From Chrysemys picta bellii (Eukaryota; Chordata; Testudines; Emydidae), in contig NC_088798.1 of assembly GCF_011386835.1 (NCBI RefSeq), positions 5,580,001 through 5,644,000 on the forward strand: a stretch of DNA of 64,000 nt, given 5' to 3'. This document shows, in pieces, positions 35,985-48,039 of this stretch. The stretch's first letter is position 1. Each line of letters starts with the position of its first letter. The notes below the pieces were generated by a model, which was given only the letters and a program-made list of their open reading frames with translations, was not told where the DNA came from and made no database searches. The position numbers and the translations under genes were made by a program.

Positions 35985-37048
35985 TTTTCATAGATTCAAA
36001 TGCCAGAAGGGACCATGACGTCATCTAGCAATATGACCTCTTGTATAGCACAGGCTATTAAATATTACACATTTCATAGAATCATAGAATCTCAGGGTTG
36101 GAAGGGACCTCAGGAGGTCATCTAGTCCAACCCCCTGCTCAAAGCAGGACCAATCCCAACTAAATCATCCCAGCCAGGGCTTTATCAAGCCTGACCTTAA
36201 AAACCTATAAGGATGGAGATTCCACCACCTTCCTAGGTAACCCATTCCAGTGCTTCACCACCCTCCTAGTGAAAAAGTTTTTCCTAATATCCAACCTAGA
36301 CCAACCTAGACCCCCCCCACTGCAACTTGAGACCATTACTCCTTGTTCTGTCCATTACTCCTTTGCCCCTTTATTGAACCCAATAATTTGTGTTTGGCTC
36401 AAGCATCTCTCCCAGAAAGGGATCCAGTTGTGATCTGAAGCCATCAAGAGATGGAGAATCCACCACTTGCCTTGATAGTTTGCTGCAAAGGTTAATCACC
36501 CTCGCTGTTAAACAATTAGTGCCCCGTTTCTAATTTGAATGTGTCTGGCTTCAGCTATAAGCCATTGATTCTTGTTCTGCCCTTTACTGCTAGATTAAAG
36601 AGCCCTTTAGTACCTGGTATTTTCTCGCTGAGAAGGTACTTATTATACCGTAATCAAGTCACCTCTCAATCTTCTTTATGACAAGCTAAACAGATTGAGT
36701 TAAGTCTCTCACTGGAAGGCATTTTCTCCAGCCCTCGAATTGTTTGGGTGGCTCTTTTCTGCCTGCTCTCCAGTCGTGCAACATCCTTTTTTTAATGTGC
36801 ACACCAGGACTTACGCTGTATTCCAGTATCGGTCTCCCCGATGCCATATACCAATGTAGAATTGCCTCCCGACTGCCCCGTCCTGTCCATACAACCTAGG
36901 ATCAGATTAGCCAGTTTTGCCACCGCATCGTGCTGGGCTCTCATGTTGAGTTGCTTGGCCACTATGATCCCTAAATCCTTTTCAGAGTCACTGCTGTACA
37001 GAATATAGGCCCCCGTTCTGTAGGTATGGCCTGCATGTCTTGTTCCTT
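35985..37048 (-). repeat. Old CR1 LINE 3' region, interrupted by a younger CR1
   Basis: It begins atgccagaagggaccatgac and resumes after 36353 with ccaataatttgtgtttggct, gatggagaatccaccacttg, caagtcacctctcaatcttc and aaatccttttcagagtcact, ending near ggtatggcctgca. The order is colinear with the CR1 consensus as I remember it. It is interrupted at 36071-36353. Confidence 0.9.
36071..36353 (-). mobile_element. Younger CR1 LINE end nested in an older CR1
   Basis: It starts atttcatagaatcatagaat and continues ctcagggttggaagggacct with little decay, stopping at ttgttctgtcc. The flanking attacac (36064-36070) and attactc (36354-36360) match at 6 of 7 and are a possible target duplication. Confidence 0.85.
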
Positions 37049-37049
37049 G

Positions 37050-37200
37050 CCTTGCAGAGCAACAGAGACACAGAACTGAAGAGCAGCTTGTCCCAGGACA
37101 CACACTAGACAACGTCAGAGGCAGGAATAGAGCAAAGATGCCTCCTGACTCCCAATCCAGTGCCCTACCCATTAGACCACACTGCCTCTCTAAATTAAGG
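37050..37200 (-). repeat. MIR-like SINE
   Basis: The minus-strand head end (tgccctacccattagaccac, then actgcctctct) and a degraded body are present. Confidence 0.7.
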
Positions 37201-37324
37201 AGGGCCTGTAGTTTTATTTTCCCCTTTCAGGAAGGGAAGTGACAACACCATTACCCCCAGGAAGCATAAGTACCCTCCCCCCACAAATAACTAACTCCCT
37301 TCCACACCACACCTCTAAGCAACG

Positions 37325-37515
37325 CTTAGCTCTTACCCAGCAGTTTCCATCCCTAGATCTCAAAACCCTCAGGAAGGCAAGTATCATTAGCCCCATTTTA
37401 CAGATGGACAAATTCCGTCTCGGAGAGGTGCCCCCAAATCACACAGCAGGTTCAGTGACAGAGCTAGAGTAGAACCCAAATTCCCTGGCTCCCTGTCCCA
37501 TTCCCTATCTACTCT
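37325..37515 (-). repeat. MIR-like SINE
   Basis: It contains gccccattttacagatggac and ccaaatcacacagcaggttc, then a head ending in a tccctatctactct segment. Confidence 0.8.
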
Positions 37516-37519
37516 CACC

Positions 37520-38160
37520 AAGTACTCCATCTTCCCAAAAGGAAGGAGAGCCCTGCCTCTGTAGAGCGAAGCAGGAAGAGATGAGCAATCAGACCAGGGT
37601 CCCTGGCAGTGCCTCCCCCCTTAAGATACCAAGGCAGCAGTATGCACTCTAGGTGCATCATGTCTATGCAGGTGATGGGAAGGGGCATAGGTTTAAGGGT
37701 TATGGTTTTGAACACTTTCTACCTGCCTGGGCGGTTAGCACTGCATTCATCACCATGGTATTTCAATGCCTTATAAGTTTTAAAGAACACACTGGCTCTA
37801 AGAGGCTCTGTCTCCAGAGGAAGAAAAAGGGCAGACTCGATCAGCTGTTACAATGTCATTGTCCCATAAACTATGCTTTTTTAATTCATCCCCCTGTATT
37901 TTTTTAATCTAGAAAGAGGGAAAAAAGACATATTGTACTTAAGAGGAGGCAATTTCAACCAAACAGCTGCTGCCGCATCTCTGAAACTCCTGTAAATATT
38001 AGGAGCCAAGGAGAATGCAGCGGCTCTTTGGAAACAGGGACACGTCCATCACTTGAAGTCACCGGGTTCCCCCATCACCACACTCCCCCAGGGGTGAATT
38101 GCACCCTCGGCGTCCCTAGAATTAAGACTCTCAATTGAGATGTGCTCCTTTTGCTTCCCA
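37520..38160. other. Intergenic, no recognised feature
   Basis: Single-copy sequence without gene or named repeat. Confidence 0.4.
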
Positions 38161-38460
38161 GAGTCCGCGTCTGATGTGAGGCAGGGGTAGCAGTCACCAT
38201 GGTAACCAATCTAATCTAATTTTAATTTGTGCTGAGGATGGGATCCCATAGCCGTAGTCTGAATTAGAGCCGTCTCTTGCCGAAACTCGCCCCCTTTGGT
38301 TAAACACACAGAAGGCTTTTTTATATATATATATATCTCGGGAATATGTAGGTTTGGGTTGTTTGTTTTTTTTTAATTTAATCTTAATGAGCCTGCAGAC
38401 TCTGGCAGGCAGAGGAAAGAGGAACGCGCACACAGAGCGCATCACGCTGCTGAAATCTAA
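38161..38460. promoter_or_regulatory. Candidate regulatory block with RFX-type X-box
   Basis: A 14-bp sequence gtcaccatggtaac at 38193-38206 fits the X-box pattern GTNRCC-N2-RGYAAC bound by RFX factors. It is followed by several TAAT cores and a repeat-free AT-rich region. No exon is present. Function is inference. Confidence 0.35.
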
Positions 38461-38619
38461 CAGCTATGACAAGGGCTTAAAATGAATGAGGGTTGTGGGG
38501 GAGCGGGGGCGGGGGCAAGATTAAAACATTCACACTGCGTTTGGAATGGAACCATCACCCCGGGCATAACCACTTCCTCCCACCTCTAACGTTTAGAGCT
38601 TCCCAAGCAGAACTGGGCA

Positions 38620-39080
38620 AATCACTGATTTTTCGGTTTGCTGACAATTAAAAATAAGCATCATCCTAATTTGGGGTTGCTCCAAAACCAAATTTTCCTT
38701 AAATTTTGGCAAATCAAAAAGCCAAAACAAAACTCTTCATTTCGCGTCAAAAGACACATTTTGCGGGACCCAACGTGAAACCTTGAAAAGAACTTCTTTA
38801 TTCAATGAGCTTTTAAAATAAAGTTGTCAAAAATTTCAAAATGAAAAGTCATTTTGAATATTAAAAAAAAAATAAAAAAATCAAACCATTTCATTTCAAA
38901 ACCATCAAAATGTAACTTTTCCACTTCGGGGGAATTTGTCTTTTTAGAGGTTTTTTTCCCAAACCCAAACAATACAGTGAATTTGACGCACATTTCACTA
39001 AATGTTTTGGTCGATCCAAATCCGCATGTTTCACCAAAACAAGTTTCAGTGGAAAAATGTCACGCAGCTCTATTCCCCAA
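38620..39080. repeat. aaaatttt/ttcaaaa low-complexity family
   Basis: A long block of caaattttcc, tttcaaaatg and atttcaaaacc phrases; the same family as at 23.6, 34.7, 44.8 and 47.8 kb. Confidence 0.6.
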
Positions 39081-40620
39081 GTTCCTTCCTCTGCCATCCA
39101 CAGTCACCTCCTTCTGCGGGTCAGCTGCTTCTCATTCAGGGGAGGGCCTGGGAAAGCGAAGAAATTGTCCCAGCTGGAGAGGATTGACAGCTGGATATCA
39201 GCTGCAAGTGGGTGGCATTAAAGCCCAAAGGCTTCTCCTATGTTGTATTGAGGCAATGATCTACTCTACATGAAATATCTTTAATGGCTCCTCCCAGGGT
39301 TTATCTGATCTCTCTCCTTTCCCTCCCCGCCAGGTGGTCAATGATCATTATCCATCTAATTTTAATTGTAAGATCTTTGAGGCAGGGTTGGTTTTTGTTG
39401 TTTTTAATTACAGAAAGGCTGGAACTAGGGACATGAATTTGAACCTCGGTTTCAGAGTAGCGGGGGGGTGGGGGGAGACTTGTATTTGGAATCCTAAATC
39501 TGAACTGCCCCCGCCTGCCCAGATTTTTTTGCTAGGGCTTATCTCACAATAAAGAGGCTGTATAATTCATCTCGCTCATGAGAATGTCTGATCCTGCGAG
39601 AGTTCCTTAATGTAAGATGGCAGATCTGAACCACCTTCAATCTTATTTGGGTGCCTGAACTGCTAATGCTCCATACCAGCATGAAATTGATACCTATCAA
39701 CAAGGTCCTCCAGCAAAAAGGAGACAGTCAGGGCTCAAAATTCTGAATATTTCTAATCTTCTTATGTGGCATCTCCGTTACCGGATGTTTGCCAGCATGG
39801 TAGCCCATTCTGTACTATCCTCTGCTAATCTCTTGGTGGATGAATAGACCTTTTGAACCACCCAAGCTACCACATTGTCCAGCCCAGATCTTTTTCTGCC
39901 TTGCACTGTTGTGCCATCAACTTTCCCTTCCAGTGCCCATAATCATGCATCACCCATTGAATTTCTTAAAATGTGCCTCGCAAATTGAACCTTTCTTTCC
40001 ACTGTATTAAATAAAATCAGAATACACATTTAAAAAAAAAATCCTAATTAGGCCATCTTTGTGTAACATCACCTTTAGTCATGCCTCGCGATTGAGCCTT
40101 TGACCTCCAGGGCTAAAAACATCAGAGCCTTAATACCCTAGCTGGAGGCTACAGTAGACTCACATCCTCCGTGGATCTGACACAGGAAGGGATGCTGACA
40201 GCAGGCTGAACAATGACTCACATGTAGACTTCGCAAAGGGGACAAACTATTATTTTCTTTTGCTTTGCCGTTCACGAACTCTTAAAAGCTACGAGCCAGG
40301 CGAGAGAGCTGCATGGCTAGCAAGGGAAGAAAAGAAACCGTCCTTGGCTCAAAGCTCGGAGACAGTGGGGTGATTACTCATCACATGATCGCCTTCCCCA
40401 GCTGCTACAAAAATGGAGCACTTATGTGTAGCCCACGCACGGAGGAAGGGCCAGGGAGAATCACAGCGGATCAGAACATTGTTCCTTCAAGGTGAAGCTC
40501 TGATTTGAAGCTGCTGCCTTAGTTTAGTTTGATGCGAAAAGAGATGAATGTTAGCGCCTGGAGAAGCAGGATCTTGATGGAGGAGATGCTTTTAGATATT
40601 GCCGAGTCATGTTACCAAAA
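39081..40620. other. Intergenic; possible LINE-like stretch near 39.7-40.0 kb
   Basis: 39.69-40.02 kb reads like a degraded interspersed repeat (for example accacccaagctaccacatt) that I cannot name. No gene was recognised. Confidence 0.3.
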
Positions 40621-40632
40621 GCAAGAGCGAAG

Positions 40633-40729
40633 ACTATGGTCTAGATCCTCAGGTGATGTAAATCAGCATAATTCATAACCTTTGATGGAGCTGCACTGAC
40701 TTATACCACCTGAGGATCTAGACCATAGT
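40633..40729. repeat. Short hairpin-forming inverted repeat
   Basis: Perfect 23-bp arms (40633-40655 and 40707-40729) containing ggtctagatcctcagg surround a 51-bp loop with aaatcagcata. Weaker related sequences occur at 7.03, 14.14, 21.84, 41.38, 41.86 and 63.64 kb. A miniature inverted-repeat element is the simplest reading. Confidence 0.75.
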
Positions 40730-41655
40730 TTCTACTGGCTCATCTTCAGCAAGCTCAAGGAAATCCGTTCATTTAGTCCCACAGTTCACAGCAGGCCTAC
40801 GTTCAGAAAGGTGCCGAGCGCCTGTGACGTCAGTCAAATTCCACAAACTCACATCCCTGTAGAAAACAGACAAGGCCAGAGAATACCAAACACACGTTGC
40901 TGTCTGCTGTCACTCTTAAGGATACCACCGTTGCTCTGACTGCAAGCAGGGCATTAAAGGTCTATGGCAGCAGCAATTAATAATACTTGGACGAGCTAAA
41001 TCCTCCTCAACGGCCGTGTAAATCCAATCTCACGCAAGCCAAAGGGGTGTGTGTGTTCCTTCCACTAATGGCTCAAAGAGGAGTCAAGAAGGCAATGAGC
41101 GCCATAGGACACGGCCAAGAGGAAGCCTGCAGGCTGATTATGAACAATAAGGTGGCAATGCTGAGGCCAGGTGGCTGAAAGCCTCATGCAACTAGAAGCC
41201 AAGCTGCCTTTTAAAAGCAACAGTGGCAAGCTAGCATTCCCCTAGGGATGAGCAAAGGGAAGGGTTTCATTGTGGGGAGCATTGCATGAGATTTTACCAA
41301 TTATTCGCCTTGCCGGGGTTTTTTTTGTCCATGTTAAATTCACTTCCCTAGTTTTTGGATACATCAGATCTAGCCAAACAGCAACCCAGATCCTTAGCTG
41401 CTGTAAGCTGGGCCAGCTCCACTGAAGTCCAGTCAGCTCTGCCAATTTACACAGCAGCTTTGTGTCTGTTAAGGGGACGTACGTTAATACCAGCTATGTG
41501 AACGGGACTTTTCGTTCATTTCAAATTCACAAATGCTTCTCTCGAGCCAGGACTGCTAAATCTTGTCCGGATCTGAAATTCAGCTCAGTTTTCTGCATCT
41601 CGATGAATTTGCTTCCAGTAGTAAATCCAGGCCACACGAAACCAGGAAAGCAAAG
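40730..41655. other. Intergenic, no recognised gene
   Basis: A weak member of the hairpin family lies near 41380-41460. Nothing else was recognised. Confidence 0.4.
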
Positions 41656-41657
41656 TT

Positions 41658-41785
41658 TAAGCTCTTTGTGGCAGGACCTGGCTTTTTGATCTGTCTTTGT
41701 ACAGCGCCTAGCGCCAGGGGGTCCTGGTCCATGACTGAGGCTCCTAGATGCTACTGCACTACCAATAACAACACATTTTTAAAAG
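41658..41785 (+). repeat. MIR/L3-type SINE tail
   Basis: It runs aagctctttgtggcaggacc, then tttgtacagcgcctagcgcc, then ctgaggctcctagatgctac. Confidence 0.85.
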
Positions 41786-42074
41786 CAAGATTTGAGGGAA
41801 CAATTTGTAAATCAATATAAATAATGATCTTTAATGGGCCACTCAAGTCAAATATCACTGGCTAGATTTTAAGCTGGCATAAAATCAGCATCATTTCATT
41901 GCCTTCAGTGGAGCCTTGCTGATTTACAGGAGCCGAGGATGCATCCTCAAATATTTTAACAGACAAAGGCGTTTTGTGATACTGCAAGCCACACCTTAGA
42001 GAGTGTTGCATCTTAAAGAAGCTGCGAAAATTAAATTGTTTTTTTCATGGTTAGTTTCTTTTTGTTTGAGTTAT

Positions 42075-42190
42075 TCTCACTGCCCTGTGCCTCAGTTTCC
42101 CCAGCTGTAAAATGGCGATATTGATGCTGAGCTCCTTTGTAACGTGGTCTGAGATCTGCAGCTAAGTAAGAGCTAGGTATTAATTTGGTT
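42075..42190 (+). repeat. MIR-like SINE 3' part
   Basis: It contains cctgtgcctcagtttcccca, then gctgtaaaatggcgatattg and agctaggtattaattt. Confidence 0.8.
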
Positions 42191-42670
42191 TATAGCCAGC
42201 TTCTAGAGGGATTCACTTTCAAATTCTCATGCCCTAGAAATCCTGTTGAATTTCACTGTACAGAACTTTTAACGGGCACTTGGGGGTAGGGCTGTGCTTG
42301 GAAGCAAAAGGAAGGTGGGTTTGCTGCAAACCTCAATGTGTCTGTCTGTTCCTCTGCCACACAAAGTGTTGTGGGTGTACAACATGACAACACTAACAAA
42401 TAAACACAACTCCTTGATTTAGTGGGGTTTGAGAGTATTCAGCACCCGGAAGACTCTGACCCTGAAATTCAGAGGCCTTGCTTCTACCTCGCTTTGCTCC
42501 CTGTGTAGTCCAGCGCGAAGTGAGTCTAACATCACCACTCCCATTCAGCTGGGGTTTTCCCCAACTGCTTTGCACAGGTGTAAATAACTACACAACATGC
42601 AAGTCAATGGAGAATGAGGCATTCCGGTGGTTGACAGTAAGACAGGACTAGACTGACCCTGGTCCCCAGA
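42191..42670. other. Intergenic, no recognised gene
   Basis: Single-copy sequence with no feature I can support. Confidence 0.4.
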
Positions 42671-42672
42671 TC

Positions 42673-42861
42673 TCATAGAATCATAGAATATCAGGGTTGG
42701 AAGGGACCTCAGGAGGTCATTTAGTCCAACCCCCTGTTCAAAGCAGGACCAATCCCCAGACAGATTTTTGCCCCAGATCCCTAAATGGCTCCCTCAAGGA
42801 TTGAACTCACAACCTTGGGTTTAGCAGGCCAACGCTCAAACCACTGAGCTATCCCTACCCC
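42673..42861 (-). repeat. tRNA-CR1 SINE, near full length
   Basis: The minus-strand head ggggtagggatagctcagtg followed by a B-box-like aggttgtgagttcaatcc leads to a CR1 tail ending in attctatgattctatga. It closely matches 32891-33072 and is little decayed. Confidence 0.92.
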
Positions 42862-44990
42862 ATAATTTCTGCACAGGTCCACGTGAAAGCATGAGGCATG
42901 GCTGCTGTAACACAGTCTCCAGGAGTGTGTACTCAGAGATGGGGTGCATCTGGTTGCTTGCCAGCATTAAAATGAGGAGGTGAAATCTGGGCACCATGAC
43001 CCTAGAGCCGTGGAGGTAAACAGACAGGTCAATCCAGGAGAGAAGCAATGCAGCGTGGGATAACACTGGGAGGACTGCCAGAGGTGGAAAAGATGATCCA
43101 AAATACAGATGCATCCACATGAACCTCTCTCTGGACTAACTCATCCTAAAATAGCCTTAATCCACTTAATCAAAGGAGATTATCCAATTTGCAAGAAGTA
43201 GTGAAATAACAACCAAAAAATTGTCTTACATGGGTGCATTGAATCCGAAGAAAACAAATACAAATAATAATACAAATTACCCTCCCCCTCTGTAGACAAT
43301 CTCTTTTTCATGCTCACATAGCTAGAGAGAGCTGGAAATAGAAATATCCAGTTTTATATTCCTGTGCTCTAACCAGTGTGGCCCTCTGTCTTTGGAGAGC
43401 CAGCGTTCTTCCTTTCAAACATTACGTCGTTTGCAACAGAGAAAGCTCTTGGGCAAAGCTGTCAAGATGCATCTCTTGCAAGCGCCTCTTTTCACACACA
43501 TTTTACTCATGAACATTAGGTCAGGTTTTTCGCTCCATTTACTTTCTTCTTCCCCACTTAAGTTAAGAAAACAACATTTTGTTTAGTACCTCCAAAGTTA
43601 TTCCATGTTGGTCTGCAATCAAATGACTGGAAAGCTGGCCAATAACTTCCCTCATTAGAAATCACAGGTCTCAAAAATTTGCACTACAGTGGATAGGATC
43701 AATAATTCATTGGCAGGAAAGGCGAAAGAAAAGAAAACCTCCCTGAAGTAGGTGGTGGTGGGGAGTCATTGACTTTGATGCCACTAGAAAAGTCCGGCAT
43801 CATTCCTTGAAGATACACCATGGAGTTAAATTCACAAAACAAATACATACAAGGCTAAGTGGCTGTGTGTGAACAGACAGAGCCTGCTGTTAATAATTCA
43901 GTGCTGGTAACACTGCAGTCTTTAGATCTGACATTAATGGGCAGAAAACGCCGGGAGGCCAAATCATTCTTAATTCTTGCAACCAAGCCAAGGCTACAGT
44001 GAAGTTCTTTGTATTTTCATTGGTTTAAATGCATTAACCGGCAGATCCTTTGGGTAATTTAGAATAAGACTTAAAATGTAAGCAATGTTTAAAAAGGATG
44101 CAAAAACGTATGGCTGACGCAATATATTGACAGACTGCTGGGACTTTTATGCCAGGGAGTGGGCCTTTACGAAAAATGAAAATGAGGCTGCTCCCACACT
44201 GGCTGCACTCAGTGAGAAGCACGCGGGAGAGAGCTGCTCCCTGGCTCTGAGTGTCTCCTGTGTTGTGTACTCACATAGGTCCCGAGCTAGAAAAGCTCTG
44301 AACTTAAAAGATGCCCTTAAGGACTTCACTAGATCAGGACCCTGTAGCTGTGCCAAGTGGCTGCAGGACGCTAACAGAAAGAATGTGAATTCTGCACCAA
44401 TGGTGACATTTTATGCCAGCTGTGCACAGGGGTATCCAATTACACAAGGTGCAAGGGGGAGTCAATGCCCTTGTCTCCAAGATGTGCCGATCTGGGCTCT
44501 GGTGATAGGCTCTGTTGCACAAGGCGAAATCTCTGAGCCTATAACACAGACTCCTGGGAAAGAATGCCTCTAACCATGGGAATTTGCCTGAGTTTTCCCG
44601 ACAAGGATTATAAACGTAGGCTTCCACTTTTCATTGCTTTTGGCACGGATTTCCTCAGCCTCCAATTGTGGGGAGAATCAGAACCTTTGACAGAATGTAG
44701 CTTCCTCTGTATTCTTGTCCGAACCATTAGCAGACTCTGAAGTAACTGCCCCATGTTAGTAGGGGTGATTGATTGAAATTAAAAAAAAAAAAAAAATCTA
44801 ATTACAGATTTTCAAAAAACAAATGGGAAAATTTTGGCAGAAAATATTCCCTTTGTTCAGACCATTTGTAGATCTGGTTATAGTGTTTGGAGTTTCAAAA
44901 TTTCAACAAAATTTGGACGGAGAAAGGAAAAAAATACAAATTTTCCTTCCACCTCAAATATTCTATTTGCTAAATTGTGATTAGTATTTA
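42862..44990. other. Intergenic; one low-complexity block
   Basis: 44.77-44.96 kb belongs to the aaaatttt family, with a poly-A run near 44779. The plus frame 44127-44573 has no recognisable domain. No gene or other named repeat was found. Confidence 0.45.
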
Positions 44991-44994
44991 ACGT

Positions 44995-45080
44995 GTATTG
45001 CTGGAACCTGAGTCATGGATAGGGGATCCGTTGTGCTAAATGTTGGGCAAAAACAGTCTCTACCCCTCAAGAACTTAGGT
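44995..45080 (-). repeat. MIR/L3-type SINE tail fragment
   Basis: It contains ccgttgtgctaaatgttggg and aacagtctctacccctcaag. Confidence 0.65.
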
Positions 45081-45404
45081 CTGATTGATTAGATAATCCA
45101 TTGGTGCATTTTTATTTCTCTCCCTTAGCAAAATCCAATTAGAGGTTTGTGTAGCTACTGCATGGTTTCACCAATGCAGCATTGTCCTTTTAAAGTACAT
45201 TGGTGAAAGATCAGGTTTTTTTAGATAGCTTTGCATTAAATGGTAGAATTTTGTTCTTGAAACTTTCCTTTGCTGTGATAGCTACCAAAAAATGGACACC
45301 TCTTCAGCTGCTGCACCGATATGACTGCCAATCACGCTGACCAATAGTGTCGCATTGTTTCCTTGTATTCCCTCAACTGTCCGTCTATATCCACGTGTGC
45401 GTTG

Positions 45405-45505
45405 ACGTATATTGTAAGCTAGTTGGGGCATGCACCATCTCTTTGTTCTGTGTTTGTACAGCCCCTAGAGCAATGAAGTCCTGATCTGTCACTGGGACTA
45501 TGGTA
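45405..45505 (+). repeat. MIR/L3-type SINE tail
   Basis: It contains tattgtaagctagttggggc and tgtgtttgtacagcccctag in plus-strand order. Confidence 0.8.
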
Positions 45506-45690
45506 AGGAATGGTGTCCCTAGCCTCTGGGTGGCGATGGATGGCAGGAGAGAGATCACTTGATCATTACCTGTTAGGTTCACTCCCTCTGGGGCACCTGG
45601 CATTGGCCACTGTCAGTAGACAGGATACTGGGCTGGATGGACCTTTGGTCTGACCCAGTACGGCCATTCTTATGTTATGTTCTCATACAA
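45506..45690 (+). repeat. CR1-type LINE 3' end, second subfamily
   Basis: It runs aggaatggtgtccctagcct, then ggcacctggcattggccact, then gatggacctttggtctgacc, ending in tggccattcttatgttatgt. Related copies are at 49985-50165 and 59430-59612. Confidence 0.85.
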
Positions 45691-47055
45691 ATAAATAATG
45701 TTGCAAGACTCCTCATGCTCTTTATAGATATGCTATTTCAGAGGAAAGATGGGCCTGAAAGAGGAACTTCAGCTCCAAACAACTGAATTTGGGGAGTCTT
45801 TGGACCCAGGATGCCACATCTATCTTCTGGGCTTCTGTAGCCCTGAAAAAAATCAATTATCTGCTTCTGAGCTTCAGCAGTGGAAGATACATCACTCTCC
45901 CTCCCCTCCCCCACTACCCTCACTCACCATTGGGCTCTTCTGGGATGAGGCTTCCATATGCCTTGACCCCCTCTGACTGTTCAGGTGAATGTTGGCTGCT
46001 CCCCTTCCACTACTTCTGGGGGAGCGACGGGGAGCTTTTCAGATCCAACCCTGGCCCTAATCCACTGGAAGTCTTCCACGGATAGTAGATGATCTGATAC
46101 ACACAAAGGGCAGCAGTCCCTGGTACTTTCTGCTCCCAGTACCGCCCACTACAGCTACACATCCCAGAATCCCTTGCATGTTTGGCTAGAAGTCTGAACC
46201 CTGAGACCTTGAGCATCACTGCTCAGTCTGCTTTTATGTGTAAAAAAAAAAAAAAAAAGGGGGGGGGGGAGATGAGAAGCCTTTTTGCTTACTAAGACTT
46301 GAGGCCAGGCACGTGTTCCAGAGGGAATTCCTTGAGAGCCCTGACTGAATCATAAAGGGGATGTTAATAATTATTCCATCTTACATTTATATAGCACTTT
46401 TCATTACCAAGGGCTCCAGTGTGCACAGGAAGGAAAGTACTTACTGAGTGAGCAGCTGTTTAAGTTTCTTTTAATCTATTCGGTATTTCTTTTTGGCCTC
46501 ATCATTCAATGTTCGGCTCATGCATTAGCCATGGCCCATCATCCTGCACTCAATAGAGAATTATTAATTTCCTTAGAAGTTTTTCGATGATGCTCTTATT
46601 GTAGTCTCTCAGTACCTTAAAACACTAATGAATTTATGTTCACAACACCCATGGGAGGTGAGGTGATATCTTTAGCCTCGTTTTGCAAACGGGGAACCTA
46701 GGCACAGAGATTAAAGCCCAAAGGGTCAAAAGTGTCCACTCATTTGAGACATCTAGTTTGAGACGCTTACGCTTTATTTTTCAGAGTACTTAGATTTTCT
46801 ATGGTACTTTGTACGTTCAGAGCAGAGCTTCCCTTCACCACAGTCGGTTGTGGGGAAAAAAGTCAACCTCTAGAACCATGTTTACCCTCCCCCATGACAT
46901 AGGTCATCAGCAAGGCTGAGATCTTTGGTGCCATACACAGTCCTCAGCCACTCGTGCTAGCTAGCTAACTGGTAGCAGTAGAAATTTTATTTTATATGTG
47001 GCTCTACCACTAGAGGAGGATGGAGACACTTTACCAGTGGGTTTCACAGCTACCT
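45691..47055. other. Intergenic; MIR remnants
   Basis: Minus-strand MIR-type remnants lie near 46370-46440 and 46600-46720. Poly-A then poly-G occurs at about 46241-46269. A motif cactacagctacacatcccagaat-type segment lies near 46147. No gene. Confidence 0.45.
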
Positions 47056-47636
47056 GCTGACAATGATCTGGATGATGGGATGGATTGCACCCTCAGCAAG
47101 TTCACAGATGACACTAAACAGGGGGGAGAGGTAGATACATTAGAGGGTAGGGATAGGGTCCAGAGTGACCTAGACAAATTGGAGGATTGGGCCAAAAGAA
47201 ACCTGACGAGGTTCAACAAGGCCAAGTGCAGAGTCCTGCACTTAGGATGGAAGAATCCCATGCACTGCTATAGGCTGGGGACCGACCGGCTAAGTGGCAG
47301 TTCTGCAGAGGACCTGGGGATTACAGTGGACGAGAAGCTGGATATGAGTCAGCAGTGTGCCCTTGTTGCCAAGAAGGCTAACGGCATATTGGGCTGCTTT
47401 AGTAGGAGCATTGCCAGCAGATCAAGGGAAGTGATTATTCCCCTCTATTTGGCACTGCTGAGGCCACATCTGGAGTATTGGGTCCAGTTTTGGGCCCCCC
47501 ACTACAGAAAGGATGTGGACAAATTGGAGAGTCCAGCAGAGGGCAACAAAAATGAGCAGGGGGTTGGGGCACATGACTTACGAGGAGAGGCTGAGGGAAC
47601 TGGGCTTGTTTAATCTGCAGAAGAGAATATAGTAGA
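47056..47636 (+). pseudogene. CR1 LINE, reverse transcriptase C-terminal fragment
   Basis: One frame stays open for 197 codons (47020-47613), the longest coherent LINE frame in the window. It reads DLDDGMDCTLSKFTDDTKQG, then RVQSDLDKLEDWAKRN, then [20 protein letters not shown]. It is the 3' end of CR1 ORF2, and much better preserved than the copy at 17.5 kb. The catalytic core upstream is missing, so it cannot be active. Confidence 0.92.
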
Positions 47637-48039
47637 GGACACCCCTGGCTTCAAGGGCTATCACAACACAAATAAATAATGGAGATATGAGTTGACAAAG
47701 GGGAATAGGAGACAAACATTTTCCCCAGCAAGCAGCCTGCAGCTGGGAGTCTGAGACTTCACCAAGGACTTTGCTTTTGCTATTTGAGCTGGCTGATAAA
47801 TTTTCATTGAAAGACTTTTCTGTCAAAACGTTGTGCCAGCTCAAAAGTTTAGGTCAAAAAATGAGAGAGACAGCCACAAGCCTGGTGAAGGCACTCACCT
47901 GGGCTGTGGAAGACCCAAATCCAGATTCAGAACAGAGTTGGACATTGGGTCTCCCACATCCCAATTGAGTACCCCAACCACTAGGCTATGCTCGGGTGTG
48001 TTTTCATAACAAGTTTCCAAGGTCTTGTTTTCATTCCAT

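Noticed and set aside
38802..39273. Overlapping frames of 63-139 codons on both strands
   Set aside because: They fall in low-complexity aaaatttt sequence.
44127..44573. 148-codon plus-strand frame
   Set aside because: No recognisable domain and no exon borders; composition is not protein-like.
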